A stretch of DNA of 14,065 nucleotides from contig WLNG01000012.1 of assembly GCA_009699915.1 (NCBI GenBank), positions 1-14,065 of the forward strand, read 5' to 3'. The stretch is from Actinomycetota bacterium. GTDB lineage: Bacteria > Actinomycetota > Thermoleophilia > Solirubrobacterales > Solirubrobacteraceae. The notes under the pieces are model-generated. The model ran no database searches. It was not told the DNA's origin and saw only the letters and a program-made list of their open reading frames with translations. Every line of letters begins with the position of its first letter. Position 1 is the stretch's first letter. Below, piece after piece: positions 6,296 to 12,992 of the stretch. The translations under genes and the position numbers were made by a program.

Positions 6296-7279
6296 TCAGC
6301 GCAGCAGCCGCGAGCAAGCCTGCGTCTTGGCGACGTCGCCACCGGCATCGGTGACGCACGCCTCATACCCCGGCGTTGTGTTGCTCGAGGGGGTCCCAGA
6401 GCGCGCGAGCTCCGACAGCGCGCTCGCCAGCTCGGAGAGCGGGCGCGGGTTCGCCGGTGGCCCGATGGCCTGCTTCTCTCCGATACCCGCAAGTGTCAGG
6501 TCGAGCACGATCGTCCCGCCGCGCTGGGCTGCGGTGTCGACGCGCGCGAGGACGCGCAGGCGCCGCAGGATGTGGTCCCGCTCCCCGGTCCAGACATCGA
6601 CCGTGACCCCCTTGAGGGCCCGGGCAGCGGCCTGCGTGTCGAGCGTAGAGAGCGAGCCCACGCCCGCGACCGCCCCGAGCCCGCCCGCGCGCTTGAGCAC
6701 GCGGGCGACATCCGCGAGCAGCTTCGCCTCATCGACGCCGGACCGCAGGTGGACGACCTTCACGCCATCGAGCGTCTCGACGCCGACCTCGCGCGTAGCG
6801 CGCAGCCAGCTTTGGGGATCAACTCCCAGCGCCGCGAGACTCACGCCCCCGCCCGCGTCGGCGGGCGCAGTCGAGCCTCCGAGCTGCGCGAACTGCCCGG
6901 CGGAGAGCGTGTAGGCCCGCTGGCCCAGCCGCACCCAGCCGCGCTTCCCCGTGGAGATCACGCCGATCGTGGCCGATCCGTCCGCCGTCGCAAGCCGCAG
7001 ATCAAAGGCGAAGCGCGGCGTGCCACCGCCCGAAACGCCCTGGAAGGGCCCCGAGAGCGTCAAGCGCAGCGGCGACGGCACTCCGTCGATGCCGGCCGCG
7101 CGGACCCGCACGTCGACCTTGAGCCGACCACTGGAGACCGGGCGCTGAGCATCGCCGAAGGTCTGCTCCAGGAGCTTCTGGGGATCCTGACCTGATGGCT
7201 GGGACGATGAACCCCCGCAGCCCGCGAGCGCCGCGGCGACGGCTGCGAGGAGCATCGGAAGTCGGAGCGCGCGGGGCAT
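6296..7279 (-). CDS. Secreted lipoprotein, LppX/LolA-like fold candidate
   Basis: The 327-residue protein starts with a lipoprotein signal peptide: basic N-terminus, hydrophobic core (PMLLAAVAAALAGC) and lipobox LAGC with Cys21 as lipidation site. A Gly/Ser/Gln-rich linker follows. The mature part alternates beta strands (SGRLKVDVRVRAAGI, PLRLTLSGPFQGV, FAFDLRLATADGSATIGVIS, RGWVRLGQRAYTL) with helices (DEAKLLADVARVLKRAG) and ends with Cys residues (EACVTDAGG, TQACSRLL) that could form a disulfide. This resembles the half-barrel lipid-carrier lipoproteins LppX/LprG/LolA. Those shuttle lipids or glycolipids across the cell envelope; the assignment is by layout only. It is divergent from the epimerase-like gene, with 56 bases between starts, so both may serve the cell envelope. 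Confidence 0.85.
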   Translation of the reverse strand: MPRALRLPMLLAAVAAALAGCGGSSSQPSGQDPQKLLEQTFGDAQRPVSSGRLKVDVRVRAAGIDGVPSPLRLTLSGPFQGVSGGGTPRFAFDLRLATADGSATIGVISTGKRGWVRLGQRAYTLSAGQFAQLGGSTAPADAGGGVSLAALGVDPQSWLRATREVGVETLDGVKVVHLRSGVDEAKLLADVARVLKRAGGLGAVAGVGSLSTLDTQAAARALKGVTVDVWTGERDHILRRLRVLARVDTAAQRGGTIVLDLTLAGIGEKQAIGPPANPRPLSELASALSELARSGTPSSNTTPGYEACVTDAGGDVAKTQACSRLLR

Positions 7280-7322
7280 GCCTGATGCAAGCGGTAGTGC
7301 GACCCACCGGCGACGGCCACCG

Positions 7323-7328
7323 TAGCAT
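7323..7328 (+). promoter_or_regulatory. -10 box (TAGCAT) of the epimerase-like gene
   Basis: TAGCAT ends 7 bases before the GTG at 7336 in the divergent promoter region. It supports that GTG as the start of a leaderless message and rules out longer upstream reading. Confidence 0.55.
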
Positions 7329-7335
7329 CGGAGAG

Positions 7336-8607
7336 GTGCGCCGGACGCCGCTTCTCCCGGCCCTCACGCTGCTCGCGCTCGCCCTCCCCGGGGCGGCCGT
7401 CGCAGCCGTGCCGGCCGACACGCCCGTCATGACCCGCGGCGACCTTCCGCGCGCCGTCACGGCGGTCAGCTCAGCGACCAAACCGAAGCGCAAACAGCTG
7501 AAGGACGCGATCGCGCGGCTGCAGGCGCGCGGGAACATCGATGCGCAGGAGGCCAGGACCGCCCTCGCCGACGATCTGGCCGCCCGGCGACTCGCACGGC
7601 GCCTGAAGGGCGTCCGTCGCAAGGAGCTGCGCGCCGTTCTGCGCAACGCCGACGACATGGCCGTCGCCGGCACGCTGACGGCGCCGCGGCTGGCGCCGGT
7701 GATGGAGACGATCCGGCGCAACACCGCATGGTGGGGCGGATCGGGAACGGTCGCCTACGGGCGGCGGATGACCTTCCCGGGGAGCGACCTCGTCTGGCAG
7801 GGCTATCCCGGCCAGGGGATCCAGATCCAGTGGCTGGCGACCTTCGCCCGGATGAACCAGCTCTTCCTCGCCAAGAGCCGCAACGACGAGCTCGCGCGGA
7901 TGGCAGCGGAGGTCTCCGCCTACGCCGTCCCCCGTGCCGGCGGGATCGCGTGGGAGTACCTGTTCCGCTTCGGCGGCGGACGACCGCCCTGGGTCAGCGG
8001 CCTCGCGCAGGGCACCGCGATCCAGGCGCTTGCACGTGCCGGCGCGCGGCTGAGCCGGCTGCGCTTGCTCGACCTCGCCCATGACGCGCTCGGCATCTTC
8101 CGCACCGCTCCGCCCGCCGGGGTGCGCGTGCGTGCGTCGGGCGCGGCCGGCGGCGAGGAGCGCGCCCACTACCTGATCTACTCGTACGCGCCGGGTCAGC
8201 GGGTCTACAACGCCTTCCTCCAGGCGCTGATCGGCCTGCACGACTTCGCCGGAATCCGCAACGACCCGCTCGCGCGACGACTCTTCATCGAGGGTGAGCG
8301 CGAGGCTCAGATCGAGATCCTGAAGGCCGACACCGGCTCGTGGAGCCTCTATCAGCCCGGCGTGCCGTCTTCGCTTGGGTATCACAAGGTGCTGCGCGAT
8401 TTCGCCCAGGGGCTCTGCGTGCGCCTCAACCGCGACCGCCAGCGCGCGGTGCTTGACCTGCGTGACATCACCGGCGATCAAGGCGCCGTGCTGGGCGATC
8501 TGGGCAACTGGCCCGATCCGGAGCCGTACTGCGTCGCCTCGCAGAACTTCACGCTGTACCTGTACGCCCGCCGCCGCGCGGCCGGGCTGCCCGCGCCGAC
8601 GTTCTGA
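7336..8607 (+). CDS. Secreted D-glucuronyl C5-epimerase-domain protein
   Basis: The 423-residue protein starts at GTG 7336. It has a signal peptide (RRTPLLPALTLLALALPGAA, cleavage near AVA/AVP, residues 22-25). Residues about 40-110 are a basic helical region. From about 120 an alpha/alpha-barrel-like domain follows, with WVSGLAQGTAIQALARA (from 219), DLAHDALGIFRT, HYLIYSYAPGQRVYNAFLQA (278-297), LIGLHDF and DTGSWSLYQPG (Trp336). This matches the C-terminal domain of heparan/heparosan glucuronyl C5-epimerases, which flip D-glucuronate to L-iduronate within polymers. Where such enzymes usually show a Tyr-Glu-Glu-Tyr-Pro stretch, this protein has YLIYSY, so activity may differ. The substrate would be an exported or surface polysaccharide. 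No glycosyltransferase is nearby. Confidence 0.8.
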   Translation: MRRTPLLPALTLLALALPGAAVAAVPADTPVMTRGDLPRAVTAVSSATKPKRKQLKDAIARLQARGNIDAQEARTALADDLAARRLARRLKGVRRKELRAVLRNADDMAVAGTLTAPRLAPVMETIRRNTAWWGGSGTVAYGRRMTFPGSDLVWQGYPGQGIQIQWLATFARMNQLFLAKSRNDELARMAAEVSAYAVPRAGGIAWEYLFRFGGGRPPWVSGLAQGTAIQALARAGARLSRLRLLDLAHDALGIFRTAPPAGVRVRASGAAGGEERAHYLIYSYAPGQRVYNAFLQALIGLHDFAGIRNDPLARRLFIEGEREAQIEILKADTGSWSLYQPGVPSSLGYHKVLRDFAQGLCVRLNRDRQRAVLDLRDITGDQGAVLGDLGNWPDPEPYCVASQNFTLYLYARRRAAGLPAPTF

Positions 8608-8657
8608 GACGGCACGTTCGGACGCCTCGCCGCGCAGGGGTCGTCGCACCCCCGACG

Positions 8658-8663
8658 TACACT
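8658..8663 (+). promoter_or_regulatory. -10 box (TACACT) of the EVE-domain gene
   Basis: TACACT ends 6 bases before the ATG at 8670, which places the first transcribed base on or next to the A of the ATG. No Shine-Dalgarno is present. Confidence 0.6.
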
Positions 8664-8669
8664 GCACCC

Positions 8670-9137
8670 ATGGAGGACACGCCCGCGACGACGTGGATCC
8701 TCACCGGCTCGCCGGAGAACTTCGCCGCCACGCGCGACCACGACTTTCGGGTCATCGGCATGAAGGAGCGCCGCCACCGCCAGGCGCTCACGATGGCCCC
8801 AGGAGACCGCATCGTCCTTTACCTCACGCGGATCGCGGCGTTCGGCGCGATCCTGCGCCTGACCGGCGACCTCTTCGAGGACCGCACCCCGCTGTGGCCG
8901 GGGAAGCCGGGCAATCCCGACCCGTATCCCTGGCGCTTCCCGTGTGAGCCGGAGATCGTCCTCGACGAGGACCGGATGCTCGCCGCGGAAGCGGTGAAGG
9001 ACGACCTCGAGCACGTGCGCAAGTGGCCGGCGGAGCACTGGCGCCTCGCCTTCCAGGGACAGCTGCGGACCGTCTCGCAGGCCGACGCGCAGTTGCTCCT
9101 CGGCCGCATGCGCCGCGAGGCGGGCGTGACGGCATGA
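8670..9137 (+). CDS. EVE domain-containing protein
   Basis: The 155-residue protein is almost entirely one EVE domain, a PUA/YTH-like fold that recognises modified bases in nucleic acids. Landmarks are WILTGSPENFAATRDHDFRV (9-28), the basic helix KERRHRQALTMAPGDRIVLY, the strand AAFGAILRLTG, a DPYPWRFPCEPEIVL segment, and the C-terminal WPAEHWRLAFQGQLRTVS. The aromatic residues Trp9, Tyr and Trp in 'YPW' and Phe are of the kind that line the binding pocket. Stand-alone EVE proteins are widespread; some are fused to restriction enzymes and bind 5-methylcytosine-type bases. No nuclease or methylase is near, so a housekeeping RNA or DNA sensing role is as likely. Its stop overlaps the next gene's ATG (ATGA). 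Confidence 0.9.
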   Translation: MEDTPATTWILTGSPENFAATRDHDFRVIGMKERRHRQALTMAPGDRIVLYLTRIAAFGAILRLTGDLFEDRTPLWPGKPGNPDPYPWRFPCEPEIVLDEDRMLAAEAVKDDLEHVRKWPAEHWRLAFQGQLRTVSQADAQLLLGRMRREAGVTA

Positions 9138-9805
9138 GCACACCCCCGCGCTGGGATCCTGACGCTCCGCGCCACGAGGCGCCCCGGCAGCGCGAGCGCT
9201 CGCGCAGCTCCCGCGCGCGGTCCGGCTGGGCGGAGCTCTTCGGCGAACAGCGTCTCGCTGCCGCCGCCTCGGCCGGGCTGATCGTGACGATGTTCCTGCC
9301 GTGGTACACGCAGACGCCGGTCGGGATCTCCGGCAATTCGCGCACGCTGATGGCCTTCCAGTCATGGGGATTCGTCGAGGCGTCGATCCTGCTGGTCGCG
9401 GTCGCCATCCTGGGGCTCGTCTGGGCGCGCGCCAACCGCCGTGCCTTCCACCTGCCGTTCGGCGACGGAATCGTCTTGATGGGGGCCGGAGCCTGGGTGA
9501 TGTTCCTCGTCTTCTACCGGCAGATCGACCATCCGAACGGCGGGCCGAACGTGGCGGTCGGCGTCAGCTGGGGCATCTTCCTCGCATTCATCTGCGGCGC
9601 TCTCATCACCTACGCCGGGTGGCGCCTGAAGGCGACGCACCGCCCCGAGCCGATCATCGATGGCGACGACCCGCGCACGACGATCGTCGAACGCACCGCC
9701 CTCGATCAGCGCCCGGCGACGGCCCCGGCGCGGCGCAGCCGGCGCCAAGACGGCCAGTTCGAGGGACAGATGAGCTTCGACGAACCGGACGATCCCCAGC
9801 CCTAG
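9134..9805 (+). CDS. Four-helix integral membrane protein of unknown function
   Basis: The 223-residue protein has no family I recognise. A basic, proline-rich cytoplasmic-like N-terminus (1-40) is followed by four hydrophobic spans near 42-59, 80-98, 111-128 and 141-162. A hydrophilic tail (165-223) ends with acidic FDEPDDPQP. The loop after the first span (FLPWYTQTP) and the 'AF.SWGF' segment recall small actinobacterial membrane proteins of unknown role. The ATG overlaps the EVE stop as ATGA, so the two are co-translated. The frame is open further upstream, but those codons lie inside the EVE gene. Its TAG shares the palindrome CTAG with the stop of the opposing gene. Confidence 0.85.
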   Translation: MSTPPRWDPDAPRHEAPRQRERSRSSRARSGWAELFGEQRLAAAASAGLIVTMFLPWYTQTPVGISGNSRTLMAFQSWGFVEASILLVAVAILGLVWARANRRAFHLPFGDGIVLMGAGAWVMFLVFYRQIDHPNGGPNVAVGVSWGIFLAFICGALITYAGWRLKATHRPEPIIDGDDPRTTIVERTALDQRPATAPARRSRRQDGQFEGQMSFDEPDDPQP

Positions 9806-10002
9806 GACCAGAGGACGATCGGCATCGCCGCGGCGATGCCGGCGATCAGGATCCCCGCGATGACGAGGTCCGCGGATTTCGTCAGGTGTCCCGCCGCGCC
9901 GATCGCGAAGCCGACCACGAAGACGACGAGGAATGGTGCGATGTTCCCCTCCCGCTGGAGGTCGAGGACGCCGGAGGCGAGCGGCGTGAGCAGCGAGAGC
10001 AC
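9802..10002 (-). CDS. Small two-helix membrane protein
   Basis: The 66-residue hydrophobic protein has two predicted spans (IAPFLVVFVVGFAIGAAGHL, 21-40, and LVIAGILIAGIAAAMPIVLW, 46-65). I do not recognise a family. The start is GTG at 10002 with AGGAAG about 5 bases upstream as Shine-Dalgarno. The stop TAG (9802-9804 on the minus strand) overlaps the stop of the four-helix protein. The start lies 25 bases from the divergent MoxR gene, so promoters overlap. G/C third-position use and a clear signal for two helices argue it is real, but it is short. Confidence 0.65.
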   Translation of the reverse strand: MLSLLTPLASGVLDLQREGNIAPFLVVFVVGFAIGAAGHLTKSADLVIAGILIAGIAAAMPIVLWS

Positions 10003-10012
10003 CGTCTCTTCC

Positions 10013-10018
10013 TATCAT
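10013..10018 (+). promoter_or_regulatory. -10 box (TATCAT) of the MoxR-VWA operon
   Basis: TATCAT ends 9 bases before the ATG at 10028, giving a leader of only about 3 bases. It supports this ATG although the frame is open further upstream. No Shine-Dalgarno is present. Confidence 0.6.
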
Positions 10019-10027
10019 TCGCAGCCC

Positions 10028-10933
10028 ATGGCCGCTGAGCTCGCAAGCGCAGAGTCCGTCGCTCAGGGCCTGCGCGAGGTCGGATACCTCGCTGACGCGC
10101 CGACCGCGCTCGTCTCGTACCTTGCCGCCCAGCTCGGCAAGCCGATCCTCGTTGAGGGGCCTGCGGGCGTCGGCAAGACGCAGCTCGCCAAGTCGCTCGC
10201 GCAGATGACCGGCCGCACGCTCGTGCGCCTCCAGTGCTACGAGGGTCTCGACGAGGCGAAGGCTCTCTACGAGTGGAACTACCGCAAGCAGCTGCTGCGT
10301 ATCCAGGCCGAGGCCGAGGGCGCCGGTTGGAGCGCCGTGCAGGACGACATCTTCGGTTCGGAGTTCCTGCTCGAGCGGCCGCTGCTGAGCGCGATCTCCA
10401 GCCCCGACCCGGTCGTGCTGCTGATCGACGAGATCGACAAGACCGACCAGGAGTTCGAGGCGATGCTGCTCGAGCTGCTTTCGGACTTCCAGATCACGAT
10501 CCCCGAGCTCGGGCGCATCGAGGCCTCGTCGATGCCGCTGGTGCTGCTCACCTCGAACAATTCGCGCGAGCTCACCGAGGCGCTCAAGCGCCGCTGCCTC
10601 TACCTCTGGCTCGACTATCCCGAGCTTGAGCACGAGCTGGAGATCGTGCGCCTGCACGCCCCGGGGCTCGACGAGGCCATCAGGCGTCGCCTCGTGGAGA
10701 TCGTCGCGATGATCCGCGACCTCGACCTGAAGAAGCCCCCATCGATCGCCGAGTCGATCGACTGGGCCCGCGCGCTGCTGCTGCTCGGCGCCCGCGACCT
10801 CGACGAGCGGACGCTGCGCGAGACGATGTCGGTGATCGTCAAGCACCGGACCGACATGGACCTCGTCGCCGAACGCGTCGGCGTGAAACTCGGACCGCCG
10901 CAGGAGGCGCCCGATGGCGCCCCCGCCGCCTGA
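10028..10933 (+). CDS. MoxR-family AAA+ ATPase (CoxD-like)
   Basis: The 301-residue single-domain ATPase has Walker A GPAGVGKT (44-51), a MoxR-type insert (CYEGLDEAKALYEWNYRKQL), Walker B LLIDEID (131-137) and sensor 1 LLTSNN (173-178). A helical lid (HELEIVRLHAPGLDEAIRRR) follows. The SNNSRELTEALKRRCLYLWL stretch carries the arginines typical of MoxR. Such ATPases form rings and act as chaperones with VWA partners, inserting metals or cofactors or assembling complexes; CoxD matures the CO-dehydrogenase active site. The next gene overlaps its 3' end by 20 bases, so partnership with that VWA protein is strongly implied. No target enzyme is in view. Confidence 0.93.
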   Translation: MAAELASAESVAQGLREVGYLADAPTALVSYLAAQLGKPILVEGPAGVGKTQLAKSLAQMTGRTLVRLQCYEGLDEAKALYEWNYRKQLLRIQAEAEGAGWSAVQDDIFGSEFLLERPLLSAISSPDPVVLLIDEIDKTDQEFEAMLLELLSDFQITIPELGRIEASSMPLVLLTSNNSRELTEALKRRCLYLWLDYPELEHELEIVRLHAPGLDEAIRRRLVEIVAMIRDLDLKKPPSIAESIDWARALLLLGARDLDERTLRETMSVIVKHRTDMDLVAERVGVKLGPPQEAPDGAPAA

Positions 10934-12380
10934 GCCACCGCGCCGCCCGCCGGTTCCCGCCTCGCGGCGCGCGGCGCTCTTCTCCGCGGACCGCGAGCAG
11001 CCCGTCGAGGGTCTTGTCGCCCACGTGCTCGAATTCGGTGAGGAGCTGCGCGGCGAGGGCCTGGCCGTCGGTACCAGCGAACTGCTCGACGCCTTCGCGG
11101 CGCTGCCGCGCGTGCCCTGGCACGAACAGGCGACCTTCCGCGAGACGCTCGCGACCACGCTCGCGAAGTCTCCGGAGGACCGGCGCCTCTTCGATCAGGT
11201 CTTCGACCGCTTCTTCTTCCGCGCGAGCGAGCTTGCGGCCGTCGAGGAGGGCGTACGCGAGGGTGGCATGACCGGCGACACGCAGGGCGGCGGCGGTGAG
11301 GTCGACGTCGACGACCTGCGGCGGCAGATCGCCGCGATGATCGCTGCCGGCGACGAGGACGCGCTGCGCGACCTCGCGCGGCTGGCGATCCACGCCTTCG
11401 GCAGGATGGGCGACGGCTCCGGCGTGGTGGGCGTTGACGTCCAGCGCATCCGCCGCAGGCTGGAGTTGCGCGCAGAGCCCCAGTCCGAGCAGCCCCAGGA
11501 ACCGCCCCGGCACGACGCGCTGCCGCATGCCGGCTTGAGGCGCTTCGAGCAGCTGCTGCGCGAGGAGCTTGAGCGCCGCCAGATCGAGCGCACCGGCACC
11601 CTGCCTCCGGCGCGGCCGCTGAATGACCTCTCGCGGGCGCTCCCGAGCGGACCGCTGGCCGACCTGGCGAACGTCCATCGCGTCGTTGCGCAGCTCAAGC
11701 GGCGCCTGAAGACCCAGGGACTCGAGCAGCGCGGCTCACGGCGCCATGCGCACGTCGACGTGCGCCGCACGATGCGCGCATCGCTGGAGACCGGTGGCGT
11801 TCCGGTGGTCCTGAAGTACCGGCCCGTGAGGCCGCGTCGCCCGGAGATCTTCGTCCTCTGTGACGTCTCGACCTCGGTGACCAGCGCCTCGGTCTTCTTC
11901 CTCAGCGTGCTGCACGCCCTGCACGACTCGTTCCGGCGCATGCGCTCGTTCGTCTTCATCGAGCGGATCAGCGAGGTGACCGAAGTCTTTCAGCACGAGC
12001 GCGACTTCAAGGCCGCGAGCGCGGTGATCGGGCGCGACGCCGGCGTGGCGGATATCAGCGGCTATACCGACTATGGCCGCGTCTGGCGTGAGTTCCTTGA
12101 GCAGGTCGAGGACGAGCTCCACCCCCGTGCGACGGTGATCGTCCTCGGCGATGCGCGCACCAATGGCCGCGATCCCGCCGTCGGCGTCTTCGGCCAGATC
12201 GCCGCACGTGCGGGACGCACCTACTGGCTCAACCCCGAGCCGCGGCTCTACTGGAACTACGGCGACAGCGTGATCGGGACGTACGCTCCGTACTGCGAGA
12301 CCTTCGAGTGCTGGACGACCGCCCAGCTCGAGGATTTCGTGAAAGCGCTGACGGCCCCGCGCGCGGCAACCGGCCGCTAG
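10914..12380 (+). CDS. VWA domain-containing protein, CoxE-like
   Basis: The 488-residue protein pairs with the MoxR ATPase. Residues 1-20 are proline-rich. Residues 25-290 are a helical N-terminal region (HVLEFGEELRGEGLAVGTSE, DRRLFDQVFDRFFF) usual for CoxE/YehP-type VWA proteins, with a Gly-rich loop near 120 and a basic Gln/Arg-rich stretch near 200-260. The VWA domain occupies about 300-470: metal-site residues DVSTS (317-321), Thr385 in SGYTDYG, and Asp413 in LGDARTN. All MIDAS positions are present, so metal binding is expected. The C-terminus has 'YWLNPEPRLYWNYGDS', typical of CoxE. It likely tethers the ATPase to a client. It converges on the carbonic anhydrase, 9 bases apart. Confidence 0.93.
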   Translation: MAPPPPEPPRRPPVPASRRAALFSADREQPVEGLVAHVLEFGEELRGEGLAVGTSELLDAFAALPRVPWHEQATFRETLATTLAKSPEDRRLFDQVFDRFFFRASELAAVEEGVREGGMTGDTQGGGGEVDVDDLRRQIAAMIAAGDEDALRDLARLAIHAFGRMGDGSGVVGVDVQRIRRRLELRAEPQSEQPQEPPRHDALPHAGLRRFEQLLREELERRQIERTGTLPPARPLNDLSRALPSGPLADLANVHRVVAQLKRRLKTQGLEQRGSRRHAHVDVRRTMRASLETGGVPVVLKYRPVRPRRPEIFVLCDVSTSVTSASVFFLSVLHALHDSFRRMRSFVFIERISEVTEVFQHERDFKAASAVIGRDAGVADISGYTDYGRVWREFLEQVEDELHPRATVIVLGDARTNGRDPAVGVFGQIAARAGRTYWLNPEPRLYWNYGDSVIGTYAPYCETFECWTTAQLEDFVKALTAPRAATGR

Positions 12381-12389
12381 CGCAGCCGC

Positions 12390-12896
12390 TCAGCGCAGTC
12401 CGTCGAGCGAGACCTCGCGCAGGACGCCGGTCTCGACCTCGTAGACGAAGCCGCGCACACCGTCGCTGTGCGGAATGAACGGGCTCTCGATGATCCGGCG
12501 CGCCGACTCGCGCACGTCGAGGTCCAGATCGCTGAAGGCCTCGGTGTCCCACGGGACCGCGACGCCCGTCTCTGCCTCGAGCTCGCGGCGGAAGACCTCG
12601 TCGTCGAAGGCCTGCATGCCGCAGTCCGTGTGGTGAATGAGCAGTACTTCACAGGTCCCCATCAGTCGCTGGGAGATCGCCAGGGAGCGGACCTCGTCGT
12701 CGGTGATCACCCCGCCGGCGTTGCGGATGATGTGGGCGTCGCCCTCGCGCAGACCCAGCATCTGGAAGAGGTTGATGCGCGCATCCATGCAGGTGACGAC
12801 CGCGAGCCTGCGCGCGGGTGGGCGCTCGAGACGGCTGCGGTCGAAGGTGCGCTGGTATGAAGCCGCGGTCAGGAGGAGCTCGTCGATGGCGCTCAT
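12390..12896 (-). CDS. Beta-carbonic anhydrase
   Basis: The 168-residue zinc enzyme interconverts CO2 and bicarbonate. Zinc ligands are Cys36 (in VVTCMDARI), His89 and Cys92 (in HHTDCGM). Asp38-Arg40 is the conserved dyad, and RNAGG (58-62) forms the active-site wall. The short length and sequence style match the small actinobacterial beta class, for example Mycobacterium Rv1284, from memory. The start is ATG at 12896, 7 bases after the TACTCT -10 box. It is divergent from a cyclic-nucleotide-binding protein and converges on the VWA gene. It has no signal peptide, so it is cytoplasmic and probably supplies bicarbonate to carboxylases. Confidence 0.94.
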   Translation of the reverse strand: MSAIDELLLTAASYQRTFDRSRLERPPARRLAVVTCMDARINLFQMLGLREGDAHIIRNAGGVITDDEVRSLAISQRLMGTCEVLLIHHTDCGMQAFDDEVFRRELEAETGVAVPWDTEAFSDLDLDVRESARRIIESPFIPHSDGVRGFVYEVETGVLREVSLDGLR

Positions 12897-12903
12897 AAAC
12901 GCA

Positions 12904-12909
12904 AGAGTA
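12904..12909 (-). promoter_or_regulatory. -10 box (TACTCT) of the carbonic anhydrase gene
   Basis: The minus strand reads TACTCT, ending 7 bases before the ATG at 12896, so the transcript is leaderless. No -35 of quality is visible. Confidence 0.55.
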
Positions 12910-12954
12910 GACACGATTTCGGCGTCGTTCGTTCATGCAGGTTGTCCTGCCGCC

Positions 12955-12982
12955 TTGACGCCTGCGCACAGACTCGTAATGT
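12955..12982 (+). promoter_or_regulatory. Promoter of the cyclic-nucleotide-binding gene
   Basis: TTGACG (12955-12960), a 16-base spacer and TAATGT (12977-12982) form the best two-part housekeeping promoter in the window. The -10 box ends 10 bases before the GTG at 12993, giving a leader of about 3-4 bases and no Shine-Dalgarno. Confidence 0.65.
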
Positions 12983-12992
12983 CTACTCCCTC

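Noticed and set aside
8637..8652. Hairpin GGGGT-N6-ACCCC as a terminator after the epimerase-like gene
   Set aside because: The stem is only 5 bases and no T-run follows; it abuts the EVE promoter and may be chance.
7471..8667. Long minus-strand open frame opposite the epimerase-like gene
   Set aside because: Shadow frame: the plus strand has a signal peptide, promoter and family match, while this frame has none.
9362..11158. 598-codon minus-strand open frame across the membrane protein, MoxR and VWA genes
   Set aside because: Arg/Gly/Ala-biased composition, no motif, and it is antisense to recognised genes.
8670..12380. EVE, membrane proteins, MoxR and VWA genes as a new defence island
   Set aside because: There is no nuclease, methylase, toxin, integrase or composition change; MoxR-VWA pairs are usually enzyme-maturation chaperones and EVE proteins can be housekeeping.
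10028..12380. A CO dehydrogenase maturation locus
   Set aside because: The pair is CoxD/CoxE-like but no large, medium or small CO dehydrogenase subunit gene is in the window.
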